The notes beneath the pieces were generated by a model. It worked only from the letters and a program-made list of their open reading frames with translations, had not been told where the DNA came from and did not search any database. 64,000 nucleotides of DNA from Streptomyces sp. NBC_01142 (GTDB lineage: Bacteria; Actinomycetota; Actinomycetes; Streptomycetales; Streptomycetaceae): the NCBI RefSeq assembly GCF_026341125.1, contig NZ_JAPEOR010000001.1, forward strand, positions 3,162,001 through 3,226,000, in the 5' to 3' direction. Every line of letters begins with the position of its first letter. The first letter of the stretch is position 1. Below, piece by piece: positions 50,951 to 60,323 of this stretch. Both the position numbers and the translations under genes were made by a program.

Positions 50951-51648
50951 TAGGCGCGTAAGGGGTTGATGCCGAGGAGAAGCGATCGGCGTGTGACGCA
51001 GAATGCACGGGCTGCGTCCGCCCGATGGACAGCTTCGCCTGTACCGCCGGCCCCTTCACGCATCACTCGCCTCCTCGGTGCAGAGTGACTGATCTGCTGC
51101 CGGGGGCTGGGGCCTCACTATGCAGCCTACAGGCGAGTACCGACCCTGTGTGGAGCGGGCAATGCCCGCACGGACCGGTGTGGAGAACTCGGTGCCAAGG
51201 CGCACACCGGGCCGCTTGCCGCCCGTACAGCGTGACGATCATGGACACGAACTCCTGCCCTATGGTGTTGATCCTCGGCAGTCGCCATGCGCCATCACTG
51301 CAGTGGGTGAGGGCTCATGGGCGTGGTGCCCGCCATCTCAGCCTGTGCCGCATTCGGGTTCAGGGGCGAGGGCCGAACGGCCTCTCCAAGGGGCCCACCG
51401 GCCCTGTCAGAGCGACTCGATGGCCTCTTCGCCGGCATCCCCGGCAGCATCATCCAGATCGTGGTGGGCGTCATCGAGCGTCGCAGGGCCGATGGGTTCG
51501 TGCCCCGCAGCATGCTGGACGGCTTCGTGGACGCGGGTTCTTTGACGGCATGGATTCGTCTTGGTACGCGTGGATGCGTGCAGACCGATCCGTCCGGGGC
51601 AGGCTGGAGGAGTCAAAGGCAATGTGCCGACGGCCTTAGGGAGCCGAA
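50951..51648. other. Intergenic, with a paired DevR-box-like site
   Basis: Nearly 700 bp between MgtA and the kinase. The minus strand at about 51410-51550 encodes a protein-like stretch (TRVHEAVQHAAGHEPIGPAT followed by DDAHHDLDDAAGDAGEEAIE) that I cannot assign and that lacks a start; it may be debris of a small stress gene. The paired palindromes at 51370-51404 are listed separately. Confidence 0.4.
51370..51404. promoter_or_regulatory. Paired DevR-box-like palindromes, 21 bp apart
   Basis: GGGCCGAACGGCCT (51370-51383) and GGGCCCACCGGCCC (51391-51404) start exactly 21 bp apart. The second matches GGGNCNNNNGNCCC fully and the first has one mismatch. They lie 245 bp upstream of the sensor kinase gene; no other intact gene starts nearby. 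Confidence 0.55.
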
Positions 51649-53376
51649 GTGGGCGAGGACACGGATACCGAGGGGGATACCGGGGCGGCGGCATCGCGGC
51701 TGCGGCTGGACGAGCTGCTGAACGACCCGCAGTCGCAGGCAGTCCTTGCGCGCTCGCCCCGGGATCGCGTAGATCCGCTGCTGGAGGCGGTTCTGGCCGT
51801 CGGCAGCGACCTGGACCTTGGTGTTGTACTGCAGCAGATAGTGCAGTCCGCAGCCGACCTGGTCGATGCTCGGTACGGGGCCCTGGGCGTGATTGGTGAG
51901 GAAAATGGGCTCAGCCAGTTCATCACGGTCGGCATGGACGACGAGACCATCGAGCAGATCGGGCCCTATCCGCAGGGCCGGGGCATCCTGGGGCTCCTGA
52001 TCCGTGAACCGCACTCGCTGCGGCTGGTCGACCTGGGCGAGCAGCCCGATGCCTCCGGCTTCCCGGCCGGCCATCCACCGATGCGGACCTTCCTCGGTGC
52101 CCCCGTCCGGGTGCGTGAGAAGGTGTTCGGCAACTTGTACCTGACCGAGAAGCGGGGCGGGGCCGAGTTCGGCGCCGATGACGAAGCGGTGCTGGTCACG
52201 CTGGCCGTGGCAGCCGGGGTGGCAATCGACAATGCTCGGCTGTACGACGCCGTCCAGCGTCGGGAACGCTGGCTGATGGCCAGCGGCGAACTGACCCGTG
52301 CCCTGCTGTCCGGCATTGAACCCGCCGAGGTACTGAGGAACTTCACCGCCACCGTCCTCGAGATGGCCGACGCCGACGTGGTCACCCTCGCCGTGCCCGT
52401 TCCTCGCACCGGCAATCTGGTGATCGAGGCCGCCGCCGGAACGGACGCGAATCGTGCCCTTGGACTGGTGTTGTCGCACACCACCTTGGCCGGGAAGGTC
52501 TACGGCTCAGGCGAGACGATCACCACCCAGGACTGGAACGCCGACCCCCGCGCCGAACGGGACACCGCTTCCACGACCCTGGGACCGGTCTTCCTGGTCC
52601 CCCTCGGTACGCCCGAACATGTGCGCGGTGTCCTGCAAGTCGCCCGCCACTGCGGCCGTCCCGCGTTCTCCGACGCGGTCGTGGCCATGATCGCCGGATT
52701 CGCCAACCATGCTGCTCTTGCCCTGGAGATCGCCGGACATCGGCACGACGCCGAACGCCTCCTCGTTCTGACCGACCGTGACCGCATCGCCCGCGATCTG
52801 CACGACCTGGCCATTCAGCGCCTGTTCGCCAGCGGTCTGAGCCTGCAGTCCACCCTCGCCCAGGTCGCCGACCGACCGCAGGCCGCCGAGCGTATAGCAC
52901 GAGTCGTGGATGACCTCGACGACACCATCAAGGTCATCCGCTCCACCATTTACGGATTGCAACAGCGCGGTCGCCCCGAGGACACCGGGCTGCGCTCCCG
53001 CCTGGTGGCCGAATCGAACCGGGCATCTGAGGCGTTGGGATTCGCACCTGCGCTGCGCATGACCGGGCTGCTGGACACCCTGGTCCCACAAGCCATGACA
53101 GACCACCTTCTTGCAGTGCTCCGCGAAGCCCTCGCAAACGCCGCCCGGCACGCCGACGCCACCGAGGTGGAGATCACCGCCCAGGTAACCTCGACGCGCC
53201 TTACGCTGCGGGTGACCGACAACGGCCGGGGTACTGCCCCCGCGCGCGCCCACCGCAGCGGCCTGGCCAACCTCCACACCCGCGCCGAGGAACTCGGAGG
53301 AGCTCTGGTCCTTGCGCCCAATCAGCCCACTGGCAGTGTCGTGGACTGGAGCGTTCCCCTTTCGGCCGACGAGTGA
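51649..53376 (+). CDS. DevS/DosS-like GAF-domain sensor histidine kinase
   Basis: 575 residues. Two GAF domains (about 45-200 and 225-365) precede a HisKA_3 helix with His385 in DRIARDLHDLAIQRLFASGL and an ATPase domain (REALANAARHADATEVEITA, DNGRG). The segment GFPAGHPPMRTFLG places His142 at the position of His149 of Mycobacterium tuberculosis DevS, the proximal heme ligand in the first GAF domain (from memory of that protein). It therefore probably binds heme and senses oxygen, NO, CO or redox state. GTG at 51649 follows AGGGAG. Its partner is likely the DevR-like regulator at 53568-54263, which is convergent. Confidence 0.88.
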   Translation: MGEDTDTEGDTGAAASRLRLDELLNDPQSQAVLARSPRDRVDPLLEAVLAVGSDLDLGVVLQQIVQSAADLVDARYGALGVIGEENGLSQFITVGMDDETIEQIGPYPQGRGILGLLIREPHSLRLVDLGEQPDASGFPAGHPPMRTFLGAPVRVREKVFGNLYLTEKRGGAEFGADDEAVLVTLAVAAGVAIDNARLYDAVQRRERWLMASGELTRALLSGIEPAEVLRNFTATVLEMADADVVTLAVPVPRTGNLVIEAAAGTDANRALGLVLSHTTLAGKVYGSGETITTQDWNADPRAERDTASTTLGPVFLVPLGTPEHVRGVLQVARHCGRPAFSDAVVAMIAGFANHAALALEIAGHRHDAERLLVLTDRDRIARDLHDLAIQRLFASGLSLQSTLAQVADRPQAAERIARVVDDLDDTIKVIRSTIYGLQQRGRPEDTGLRSRLVAESNRASEALGFAPALRMTGLLDTLVPQAMTDHLLAVLREALANAARHADATEVEITAQVTSTRLTLRVTDNGRGTAPARAHRSGLANLHTRAEELGGALVLAPNQPTGSVVDWSVPLSADE

Positions 53377-53567
53377 CCCGCCCCGGACAGCGCGGCGCGA
53401 AGTAGTGCACGGTACCCCGTGAGCGCCCAGTCTCCGCCCGTCATAGGCCGGGCTCGGCGCCCGATGGACCGTCGACACCTCCCCGCACGGCGGTACGCGT
53501 CTGACGTGGCAGGTACCGGGCGTCCCCGGGTGAAGGCTCTCTCCCGGACTGACGAGTGTGCTCCGCT

Positions 53568-54263
53568 TCAGCGGTCACGCCGAACGGGGTCCTGCGGAGC
53601 GGCCTGGGTGACCATGACCGCAGCCTGGATGCGTCGCTCGACGCCCAGCTTGGCGAGTAGGCGGGAGACGTTGTTCTTGACCGTCTTCTCCGCGAGGTAA
53701 AGCCGTTTGCCGATCTGGGAGTTGGTCAGTCCCTCTCCGATGAGATCGAGGATCTCCCGTTCGCGGGCGGAGAGCCCCGACAGTGCGCCTGCTTCGGTGT
53801 TCTGCGGAGAGTCGCCGCGGAGGCTACTCATCAGACGGGTCGTGGTCGCTGGGTCGAGCATCGACTGGCCGGAGGAGACGGTGCGGACCGCGGCAACAAG
53901 CGCAGACCCTTTGATCTCCTTCAGCACATAGCCTGCGGCCCCCGCCATGATCGCGTCGAGGAGTGCGTCGTCGTCGTCGAAAGAGGTCAGCATCAGACAT
54001 GCCAGGTCCGGCATCCTCGACCGCAGTTCTCGGCAGACCGTGATGCCGTCGCCGTCCGGCAGCCGCACATCCAGCACTGCGACGTCAGGACGCAGCGCCG
54101 GCCCTCTGGCAAGAGCCTGTTCTGTTGTCCCCGCCTCACCGACGACTTCGATATCGGGCTCCGCGTCGAGCAGGTCGCTCACCCCGCGCCGCACGATCTC
54201 GTGGTCGTCGAGCAGGAATACGCGAATCGGCTTCCGCGGTGAAGTTTCCAGGTCCTCGGTCAT
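53568..54263 (-). CDS. DevR/DosR-like LuxR-family response regulator
   Basis: 231 residues. Receiver: [20 protein letters not shown], phospho-acceptor Asp65 in [13 protein letters not shown], and LKEIKG near the switch Lys. C-terminal [23 protein letters not shown] and [20 protein letters not shown]. The recognition helix is the same as in mycobacterial DevR at the base-contacting Lys-Thr-x-x-Asn positions, so it should recognise GGGNC half-sites. The kinase gene converges from the left, and a universal stress protein gene lies beyond on the same strand. It is the probable regulator of the paired palindromes in this island. Confidence 0.88.
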   Translation of the reverse strand: MTEDLETSPRKPIRVFLLDDHEIVRRGVSDLLDAEPDIEVVGEAGTTEQALARGPALRPDVAVLDVRLPDGDGITVCRELRSRMPDLACLMLTSFDDDDALLDAIMAGAAGYVLKEIKGSALVAAVRTVSSGQSMLDPATTTRLMSSLRGDSPQNTEAGALSGLSAREREILDLIGEGLTNSQIGKRLYLAEKTVKNNVSRLLAKLGVERRIQAAVMVTQAAPQDPVRRDR

Positions 54264-54411
54264 TGCTTGTCCTCCACACTGTCACGAGCACCTTGCCCTG
54301 TGGTTCCATCCTTAGTCCGTCGCCATGGGGCCGCGCCAGGGCCGGATGGGCGCCGCGTATCTCGCCACGGTCGCCCCACCCGACGGGCGGTCACCTGGAC
54401 CGGGGCTTGTC

Positions 54412-55311
54412 TCAGGCGTGGGGCACGACGGCCACCGGGCAGGCTGCGTGATGAATCACGCCGTGAGCCACCGACCCCAGATGCATTCCGAGGGGGGATG
54501 TTTGCTCGCGTCGGCCGATGACCAGCATCGGCGCATCGGCAGCCGCTTCGACCAGGTGGGCGACGGCCTGCCCCGAGACGCTGCTGGCACGGACGGCAAC
54601 GTCAGGGCTCTTTTCGCGCCACGGCTCCAGGACCGTGCTCAGCGCGTACTCACGTTCCCTGACCAGCCCGGAATCGTCGATGAGCGTGCCCCCACCGGCG
54701 GCGATCGCGTACGACGACGGCAAGGTGTAGCCGTGTACGACGTGCAGGCCCACGCCGCGTACGAGGGCCGCTTCGAAGGCGAATTCGATCACCTCGTTGC
54801 AGGAATGGGTGAGGTCGATGCCGGCCACAACGTCGGAGCTGTGGGGAGCGCCGGTCGGCCGGAGTACGTCGCGAGATGAGTGTGCCCCGGTATGCCTCTC
54901 GGATCGTACGAGTACGACCGGCCGCGGAGCATGGGCGACCACTCTGAGTGCTACGGAGCCGGTCACGAATCCGGCCATTGCGCTCAGGCCGCGGGAGCCG
55001 AGGACGAGTACCTCGGCGTTCTCGGCCGCTGCCAGGAGCGAGGCGACGGGCGAGTCCGATATCTGCTCGCGGGTCGGCCGAAGCCCAGGGTGGCTGCTAC
55101 GGAGCTGTTCCACGGCCGTACGCAGGATGCGACCGGCCCAATGACGCTGAGTCTCACTGGTCGGGAGGGAAGCCGAGGGGGCGGGAGACCATTCCCAGGC
55201 GTGCACGAGGTGGAGCGGAACGCTGCGGAGCACGGACTCTGTGGCTGCCCAGCGCGCGGCAGCCAGGCTCTCGGGAGAGCCGTCGATCCCGACTACCACG
55301 GCACGAGCCAT
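54412..55311 (-). CDS. Universal stress protein, two tandem Usp domains
   Basis: 299 residues from the ATG at 55311 (AGGAGG ahead). Domain 1 (VVVGIDGSPESLAAARWAAT to VVLVRSE) keeps the ATP-binding pattern GSRGLSAMAGFVTGS (G-2x-G-9x-G-S). Domain 2 has GRREQTSPLGMHLGSVAHGV, somewhat altered. Two-domain Usp proteins are dormancy-regulon genes in actinobacteria. Divergent from the broken copy at 55495, with a paired palindrome in between. Confidence 0.9.
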   Translation of the reverse strand: MARAVVVGIDGSPESLAAARWAATESVLRSVPLHLVHAWEWSPAPSASLPTSETQRHWAGRILRTAVEQLRSSHPGLRPTREQISDSPVASLLAAAENAEVLVLGSRGLSAMAGFVTGSVALRVVAHAPRPVVLVRSERHTGAHSSRDVLRPTGAPHSSDVVAGIDLTHSCNEVIEFAFEAALVRGVGLHVVHGYTLPSSYAIAAGGGTLIDDSGLVREREYALSTVLEPWREKSPDVAVRASSVSGQAVAHLVEAAADAPMLVIGRREQTSPLGMHLGSVAHGVIHHAACPVAVVPHA

Positions 55312-55381
55312 GAGTGGTACCTCCTGCTTGGTCTGTTGTGTTCCTGGCAACAGCTTCACCCGCGCCGAGTAGATGGGGCAG

Positions 55382-55416
55382 GGGCCGCCAGGCCCCCTCT
55401 GCGGTCCGAAAGGCCA
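55382..55416. promoter_or_regulatory. Paired DevR-box-like palindromes between divergent Usp genes
   Basis: GGGCCGCCAGGCCC (55382-55395, full match) and GGTCCGAAAGGCCA (55403-55416, two mismatches that are symmetric) start 21 bp apart. They lie 70 bp upstream of the intact Usp gene start (minus) and 78 bp upstream of the broken one (plus). Confidence 0.55.
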
Positions 55417-55494
55417 CTCTCGAGGGGCACGCTCGCCACCGACGGTGGAATCGGGTGGAGGCCCTGCTCTCCGGCCGACGGAAGGTGGACCGTC

Positions 55495-56123
55495 ATGGCG
55501 CGCAGAGTGGTTGTTGGAGTTGACGGATCGTCATGCAGCGCTGGGGCCGCGGACTGGACGGCTCGGGAAGCTTCTCTTCGCCGGCTGCCGTTGCGGGTCG
55601 TCCATGTTTCCCCGTGGTCCAGGGCCGACCTTGCGGACCTCTGGCCGTATCGCCCCGAGGCGCTGCCCGGGTGTCCCGCCGCCGCGATCACCTGCCGGTG
55701 TCCCCGACTGCGGGTCGAGGCCGTACGGCTGACAGGCTGTCCCGTTCCGGCACTGACCGCGGAGACTGGTCCCTGTGGTTCGCGGCAATATCGAGGCGCC
55801 GATGTCCGCCCCGACGGGGTCGCACTGGGCGTCGATGCTCGCGACCCGGCGGATGTGGCGGTCTGTTTCGCGTTCTAAGCGGCTCGGCGCCGGTCGGCCC
55901 GCGTGCGTGCGGTGCACGCCTGGGAGCTGCCCTGTCCGGCCGACGGCTGGATGCCGTTCGCGGTCCCGGAAGCGGACCGGGCGACCTGGGAGGACGAGCA
56001 GCCTTGGTCCGGGAGTCGATGCGCACGGAACTGCTCGTGGTGGGTCGGCGGAGCACGGCACTCGGCCCGGTCGTCGATGTTGTGCGCCACGGAAGGTGTC
56101 CCTTCGCTGTCGTGCCCTTATAG
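55495..56123 (+). pseudogene. Universal stress protein, truncated by stop and frameshifts
   Basis: MARRVVVGVDGSSCSAGAAD at 55495 starts a normal Usp domain with a ribosome-like GGTGGACCGTC upstream, but the frame degenerates after SPWSRADLADLWPYRPEA and stops at 55878. Later pieces of a second domain lie in two other frames: VRAVHAWELPCPADGWMPFA, then SMRTELLVVGRRSTALGPVV and the final HGRCPFAVVPL with its stop at 56123. The ATP motif of the first domain is lost. Confidence 0.75.
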
Positions 56124-56134
56124 CGTGTCCAAAG

Positions 56135-58540
56135 TCAGTGTCCCGGGAGAGGCAGACGGTACGTCTCTCCGGGCTTCACCGAGATCGAACGGTCGGTGAG
56201 CTCGATGTCGATCGGAGACAGGTCCGAGTCAGGGACCGTGATCTCGAGCTGTCCGGGGCGCATCCGGAAGTGCACGCCCAGGTGCCCTCGGTAACGGAGG
56301 GCGAAGCCGTAGGTGGAGAGTTCCGGCAGGGGGACGGGGTCCAGCCCAAGCGCGTCGTCGAGTGTCCGCAGTCCGGACAGGCCGCGTTGCACCAGGTCGA
56401 GGGTACCGGCCATGGCTCCGAGGTGGATTCCTTCGCCCGTGGTTCCGCCCTGGAGGTCGGCGATGTCTCCTTCGAGGGCTTCCTTGCAGTACGCCCAGGC
56501 CTGCTCGGGTCGGACCCGGGCCAGGACCCATCCGTGGACGAGCCCGCTCAGGGTGGAGCCGTGGCTGGTACGGCGCAAGTAGTAGTCGACGGTGCGCTGC
56601 CACAGGGCGTCGTCCATGTCGTGTCCCAGCCGGTTGAAGAGGGAGCGGAGTTCGCCCGGCGGGAAGAGGTAGCCGAGCATGAGCACGTCGGCCTGTTTGG
56701 ATGCCCGGTATCCGTTGACCGTGTCGCCTTCGGCCTCCAGGATCCGGTCGAGCCGGCGGATATCCCCGTAGCGGACCCGGTAGGCGTCCCAGGCGAGTTC
56801 CTTGAGGTTGCCGTACCCCTCGAACTGGCTGATGACACCGTCGTGGAAGGGCACGTGGAGCAGGCGGGAGATATCCTCCCAGCGGGCAAGCTCCCGGGCC
56901 TCCAGACCGGCGCGCTCGGACAGCTCGCGACGGCGCGGTTCCGGCAGCGACTCCAGGACGTCGAGGGTGCGGGCGAGTACCCAGGCGGCGGTGACATTGG
57001 TGTAGGCGTTGTCGTCCAGGCCCGGTGTGGCAGCGCCGGGATAGGCGTCGTGGTACTCATCGGGTCCCACCACTGCGCGGATCCGGTAGCGGCCCAGGGC
57101 CGCATCGTAGGTGGCGGCATCCGACCAGAAGCGTGAGATCTGCAGCAGCATCTCGGCTCCCTTGGTGTGCAGGAACTGGGTGTCACCGCTCGCCCTGCAG
57201 TACTGCCACACGTTGTATGCGACGGCGGATCCGACATGGTGCTGGAGCCGCGAATGATCGGGCAGCCAGCGCCCGGAGCGGGGGTTGAGGTGCAGTTCCT
57301 GGGTCTCCTCACGGCCGTCGCTGCCGCTCTGCCAGGGATACATGGCGCCTGCTCGTCCCGCCTCGCGAGCCCCGTGGCAGGCCTGGCCGAGTCGCCGGTG
57401 GCGGTAGGTGAGCAGGGCCCGGGACACCTCGGGGAAGTGCAGGTTCAGATAGGGAAGGACGAACAGTTCGTCCCAGAAGACATGGCCCCGGTAGGCCTCG
57501 CCGTTCAGGCCTCGGGCCGGGACACCCACATCAAGGTCTGCGGTGTGCGGCGAGAGCGTCTGCAGCACGTGGAAGAGATGGAGCCGCAGAATGCGGCCAG
57601 CCTCACCGGGTACCTGAATGTCGGCCCTCTGCCACAGCTGCTGCCATGCCGCTTGATGCGAGAGCAGCAGCTCATGGAAACGGGGCGCGGTATTTACCCG
57701 GTCTACTGCGGCCCCCAGCGGGTCACTGATCGCCGGATCCCGCGACGTGTGCAGGGCAACCGTCTTGTCGGCCGTCACTGAGCGATCGGCCGTGAGCGTC
57801 AGGCGGAGTACCTGTGCGGCACGCGCCGGCTCGTGGTCGGTGGGCACGGGGCGCATAGGCCCTTCGACGGTGATGCGGGCCGCCATCGCGATATGGATGT
57901 CTGAGGTGCTGGTTCGGCAGGCCAGCCACACGGTGTCGGCCCCGGAGTTGCCCCGGCTGATGCCGGACAGATGGTGGCCGTCCAATTGCCGGTAGCGGGC
58001 GACACCGTTGTTGGTGACCATCCCGTCTATAGCCGACTCGACCTCGATCTCACCGGTCCACCCCTGCGCGGTGAACTCCGTTCGCAGGGCTGCCAGATGG
58101 GGGTCTGCCATATGAACAAAACGCAGCTGGCGTACGGACAGCCGACGCCCCCGCGGATCTTCGTACGTCGCGGTGCGTGCCAGCGTGCCGGTGCGCAGGT
58201 CGAGCGTTTGATGGTGGTCCACCAGCGCGGTGCTGTCCGGGGTGAACCAGCCATTCGTAGCGGCGCTGTCGTCACCGTCGTCGCGGATGCGGAATCGCAG
58301 GGGCAGCCAGTTGGGCAGGTTGACCATGTCCTCGTTCTCGATCTGCCGTCCGGCCACCGTTGATGTCAGCCGGTTGTAGCAGCCCGCGGCGTAGGTGCCT
58401 GGGTAGTGCGCGGTGTCCGCCGGGCATTCCGGAGTGGCGCCGCGGGTGGCGAAGTAGCCGTTGCCGAGAGCGCAGAGCGACTCTCTGAGGCGTTCCTCGG
58501 CGGGGTCGTAGCCGTCGTACTCCCAGGTCCAGTCCCGCAT
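56135..58540 (-). CDS. Glycoside hydrolase family 65 protein (disaccharide phosphorylase type)
   Basis: 801 residues. N-terminal beta-sandwich (ESLCALGNGYFATRGATPEC), helical linker and (alpha/alpha)6 catalytic domain with RGHVFWDELFVLPYLNLHFP and the catalytic acid Glu495 in VVGPDEYHDAYPG. KQADVLMLGYLF and RTSHGSTLS, the phosphate-binding region, support a phosphorylase rather than a hydrolase. GH65 phosphorylases split maltose, trehalose, kojibiose or similar with phosphate to glucose and beta-glucose 1-phosphate. The beta-phosphoglucomutase gene ends 2 bp upstream on the same strand, the standard pairing. Confidence 0.9.
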   Translation of the reverse strand: MRDWTWEYDGYDPAEERLRESLCALGNGYFATRGATPECPADTAHYPGTYAAGCYNRLTSTVAGRQIENEDMVNLPNWLPLRFRIRDDGDDSAATNGWFTPDSTALVDHHQTLDLRTGTLARTATYEDPRGRRLSVRQLRFVHMADPHLAALRTEFTAQGWTGEIEVESAIDGMVTNNGVARYRQLDGHHLSGISRGNSGADTVWLACRTSTSDIHIAMAARITVEGPMRPVPTDHEPARAAQVLRLTLTADRSVTADKTVALHTSRDPAISDPLGAAVDRVNTAPRFHELLLSHQAAWQQLWQRADIQVPGEAGRILRLHLFHVLQTLSPHTADLDVGVPARGLNGEAYRGHVFWDELFVLPYLNLHFPEVSRALLTYRHRRLGQACHGAREAGRAGAMYPWQSGSDGREETQELHLNPRSGRWLPDHSRLQHHVGSAVAYNVWQYCRASGDTQFLHTKGAEMLLQISRFWSDAATYDAALGRYRIRAVVGPDEYHDAYPGAATPGLDDNAYTNVTAAWVLARTLDVLESLPEPRRRELSERAGLEARELARWEDISRLLHVPFHDGVISQFEGYGNLKELAWDAYRVRYGDIRRLDRILEAEGDTVNGYRASKQADVLMLGYLFPPGELRSLFNRLGHDMDDALWQRTVDYYLRRTSHGSTLSGLVHGWVLARVRPEQAWAYCKEALEGDIADLQGGTTGEGIHLGAMAGTLDLVQRGLSGLRTLDDALGLDPVPLPELSTYGFALRYRGHLGVHFRMRPGQLEITVPDSDLSPIDIELTDRSISVKPGETYRLPLPGH

Positions 58541-58542
58541 GG

Positions 58543-59346
58543 TCAGTCCTCGGTTCCGGGCGAGAGCAGTTCGGCGAGGTCGCGCACCACCAAGTCCGCG
58601 CCGTGCCGCAGCAGGTCAGCCGCGGTGTCGGGTCCGGCGGCGCGGTCTACCCCGATGACCAGGCCGAATCCGCCACGTCGGCCTGCCTGGACGCCTGCCA
58701 AGGCGTCCTCGACGACCGCGGTGCGGGCGACCGGGACGTTCAGCCTGCGGGCGGCCTCCACGAACAGAGCCGGGTCCGGTTTACCGGGCAGGCGCAGGCG
58801 AGCGGCCTCTTCGCCGTCCACGAGCTCGGCGAAGAGGCCCAGGACCCCGGCGCGAGTGAGGAGCTCACGGGCGTGGTGGGATGCGGAGGCAGCCGCGAGC
58901 GGTATGCCCTCGTTGTGCAGGGCGTGCAGCAGACGCACGGACCCCGGGTAGGCGTCGATGCCCGGGCCGCGCAGCCGTTCGCTGTAGAGCTGTTCTTTCC
59001 GGGCCGCCACTGCGACGACCGTGCCGGTCCCCGGCGGGTCCCCGGGGGTGCCCGTCGGCACCGGCACCCCGCGGTTCATCAAGAAGGACGTGGCGCCGTC
59101 CAGCCGGGACTTGCCGTCGACATAGCGCAGATAGTCCCGCTGGAGGTCGAACGGCACGCGTTGTCGACCGTCTTCGGGCGGGTGGTCACGCAGACAGGCG
59201 TCGAAGGCTGTCTTCCAGGCGGCCGCGTGGACCTGGGCGGAGTCGGTGATCACCCCGTCGGTGTCGAGGACCACGGCCTCGATGGCCCGCAGCTCGAGCA
59301 CAAGGCCGCTGCGGGCGGTTCCGTGGCGCCGGGCGGACGCGGTCAC
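58543..59346 (-). CDS. HAD-superfamily beta-phosphoglucomutase
   Basis: 267 residues. AVVLDTDGVITDSAQVHAAA carries the nucleophile Asp and the general acid Asp (D-x-D), with FLMNRGVP and YVDGKSRLDGATSF in the cap. AAASASHHARELL (motif 2 Ser), GKPDPALFVEA (motif 3 Lys) and VVEDALAGVQAGRRGGFGLV (motif 4) complete it. This matches beta-PGM proteins linked to GH65 phosphorylases, converting beta-glucose 1-phosphate to glucose 6-phosphate. Its start overlaps the end of the broken GAPDH frame (59343-59346), which may help to initiate it; alternatively a downstream Met or Leu start is used. Confidence 0.88.
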   Translation of the reverse strand: MTASARRHGTARSGLVLELRAIEAVVLDTDGVITDSAQVHAAAWKTAFDACLRDHPPEDGRQRVPFDLQRDYLRYVDGKSRLDGATSFLMNRGVPVPTGTPGDPPGTGTVVAVAARKEQLYSERLRGPGIDAYPGSVRLLHALHNEGIPLAAASASHHARELLTRAGVLGLFAELVDGEEAARLRLPGKPDPALFVEAARRLNVPVARTAVVEDALAGVQAGRRGGFGLVIGVDRAAGPDTAADLLRHGADLVVRDLAELLSPGTED

Positions 59347-59537
59347 AGTCGTTCAGCGCCCAGGCGCCCGTGCGTGCAGTCATTTGCGAACAGATGAGCC
59401 AGTGCTTCGGGTGATGCGAGGTCGTTGATGGCAACGACCTCGATCGGTGAGGCGTCGGCGTCGGCCTTGTCCGGCGCGGCGCGCAGATAGGTGCGGCCGA
59501 CCTGGCCTAACTCGTTGATTCCTATGCGTACGGTCAT
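59343..59537 (-). pseudogene. GAPDH N-terminal remnant
   Basis: 64 residues from the ATG at 59537 with a strong GAGAGGGGAT ribosome site. MTVRIGINELGQVGRTYLRA corresponds to the Rossmann start of class I glyceraldehyde 3-phosphate dehydrogenase, where the usual motif is GINGFGRIGR; here the Gly-Phe-Gly-Arg is changed. VVAINDLASPEALAHLFAND and GRLG follow, then a stop. The catalytic half is gone. Kept as the first reading frame of the pgm-GH65 transcript, it may act only as a translated leader. Confidence 0.8.
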
Positions 59538-59588
59538 GTGCGATCCCCTCTCTTCAGCCGTGGGCGAGTCCCGACGGCGCGGACACCC

Positions 59589-59611
59589 GGGGTAGCGCGT
59601 CGCGCTACCCC
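59589..59611. terminator. Palindrome between the DoxX-like gene and the pgm-GH65 unit
   Basis: GGGGTAGCGCG-T-CGCGCTACCCC is a perfect 11-bp inverted repeat just after the stop of the minus-strand DoxX-like gene (59621). It probably ends that transcript, so the broken GAPDH-pgm-GH65 unit would need its own promoter in 59540-59588. Confidence 0.6.
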
Positions 59612-59620
59612 GATCGACGG

Positions 59621-60244
59621 TCAGAGCAGCCAGCAGTTGCGGCGTACGAACGGGAGTTCCTGCCAGACCTTGCCGAGCCCCCAGGTACGGCCCGCGGCGG
59701 CGACGGCGAGAACGATCAGGATCACCGCGTACATGACGTGGTAGTCGATGACCGGGTTCGACGACATGCTGGGGGCTCCGTCGGAGAGGCGCTTGGCCGG
59801 CGGCCATTCCGCCGCCCACATCAGCGCCATCATCACGGTGCCTGCGGCAGCGGCGAGCCGTAGTGCGATGCCGGACACGAGAGCGGCCCCGATGCCCAGC
59901 AGACCCAGCATGAACAGCCAGTTGGCCCAGGTGTCGCCGGCCCAGGAATGGAAGGTCGACTCCAGCGGTCCGACGGCGACTCCGCCGAGGAATCCCTTCG
60001 TCGGCGAGCCGCCGTTGATCCAGGCTCGGGCGGAGGGTGTGGCGTAGCCCCATCCGAAGGCCTTGTCGAAGAACGCCCAGAGGAACACGAAACCGATCAG
60101 AACGCGGGCGGCGGCGGCAGCGCGGGCAAGGGCGTCGGTCACGGACCGGGGCTGCGCGCCGTCGCCGGTTCGGGTCGTCCCGGCTCGATGCCACGACGGA
60201 ATACGGATACCGGTGTGCCGACGCGGAGGAAGGTGAACGACCAT
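59621..60244 (-). CDS. DoxX-like membrane protein
   Basis: 207 residues with four transmembrane helices beginning at ARVLIGFVFLWAFFDKAFGW, then LFMLGLLGIGAALVSGIALR, AAAAGTVMMALMWAA and HVMYAVILIVLAVAAAG. The first-helix pattern (G-F-x-F-L-W-x-F-F-D-K) and the YHVMYAV ending are typical of DoxX/DoxD-like proteins, some of which are quinone-linked redox subunits. ATG at 60244 follows GAAAGGT. Divergent from the Usp gene at 60878, with two paired DevR-box-like sites in between. Confidence 0.8.
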   Translation of the reverse strand: MVVHLPPRRHTGIRIPSWHRAGTTRTGDGAQPRSVTDALARAAAAARVLIGFVFLWAFFDKAFGWGYATPSARAWINGGSPTKGFLGGVAVGPLESTFHSWAGDTWANWLFMLGLLGIGAALVSGIALRLAAAAGTVMMALMWAAEWPPAKRLSDGAPSMSSNPVIDYHVMYAVILIVLAVAAAGRTWGLGKVWQELPFVRRNCWLL

Positions 60245-60323
60245 GCCTGTCAGTACCTTTCACGAGTGAGCGCGATGAGCGGTGTGCGTGCTCAATCTCC
60301 CGGTGGGGCCGGTGAGTACGCTG

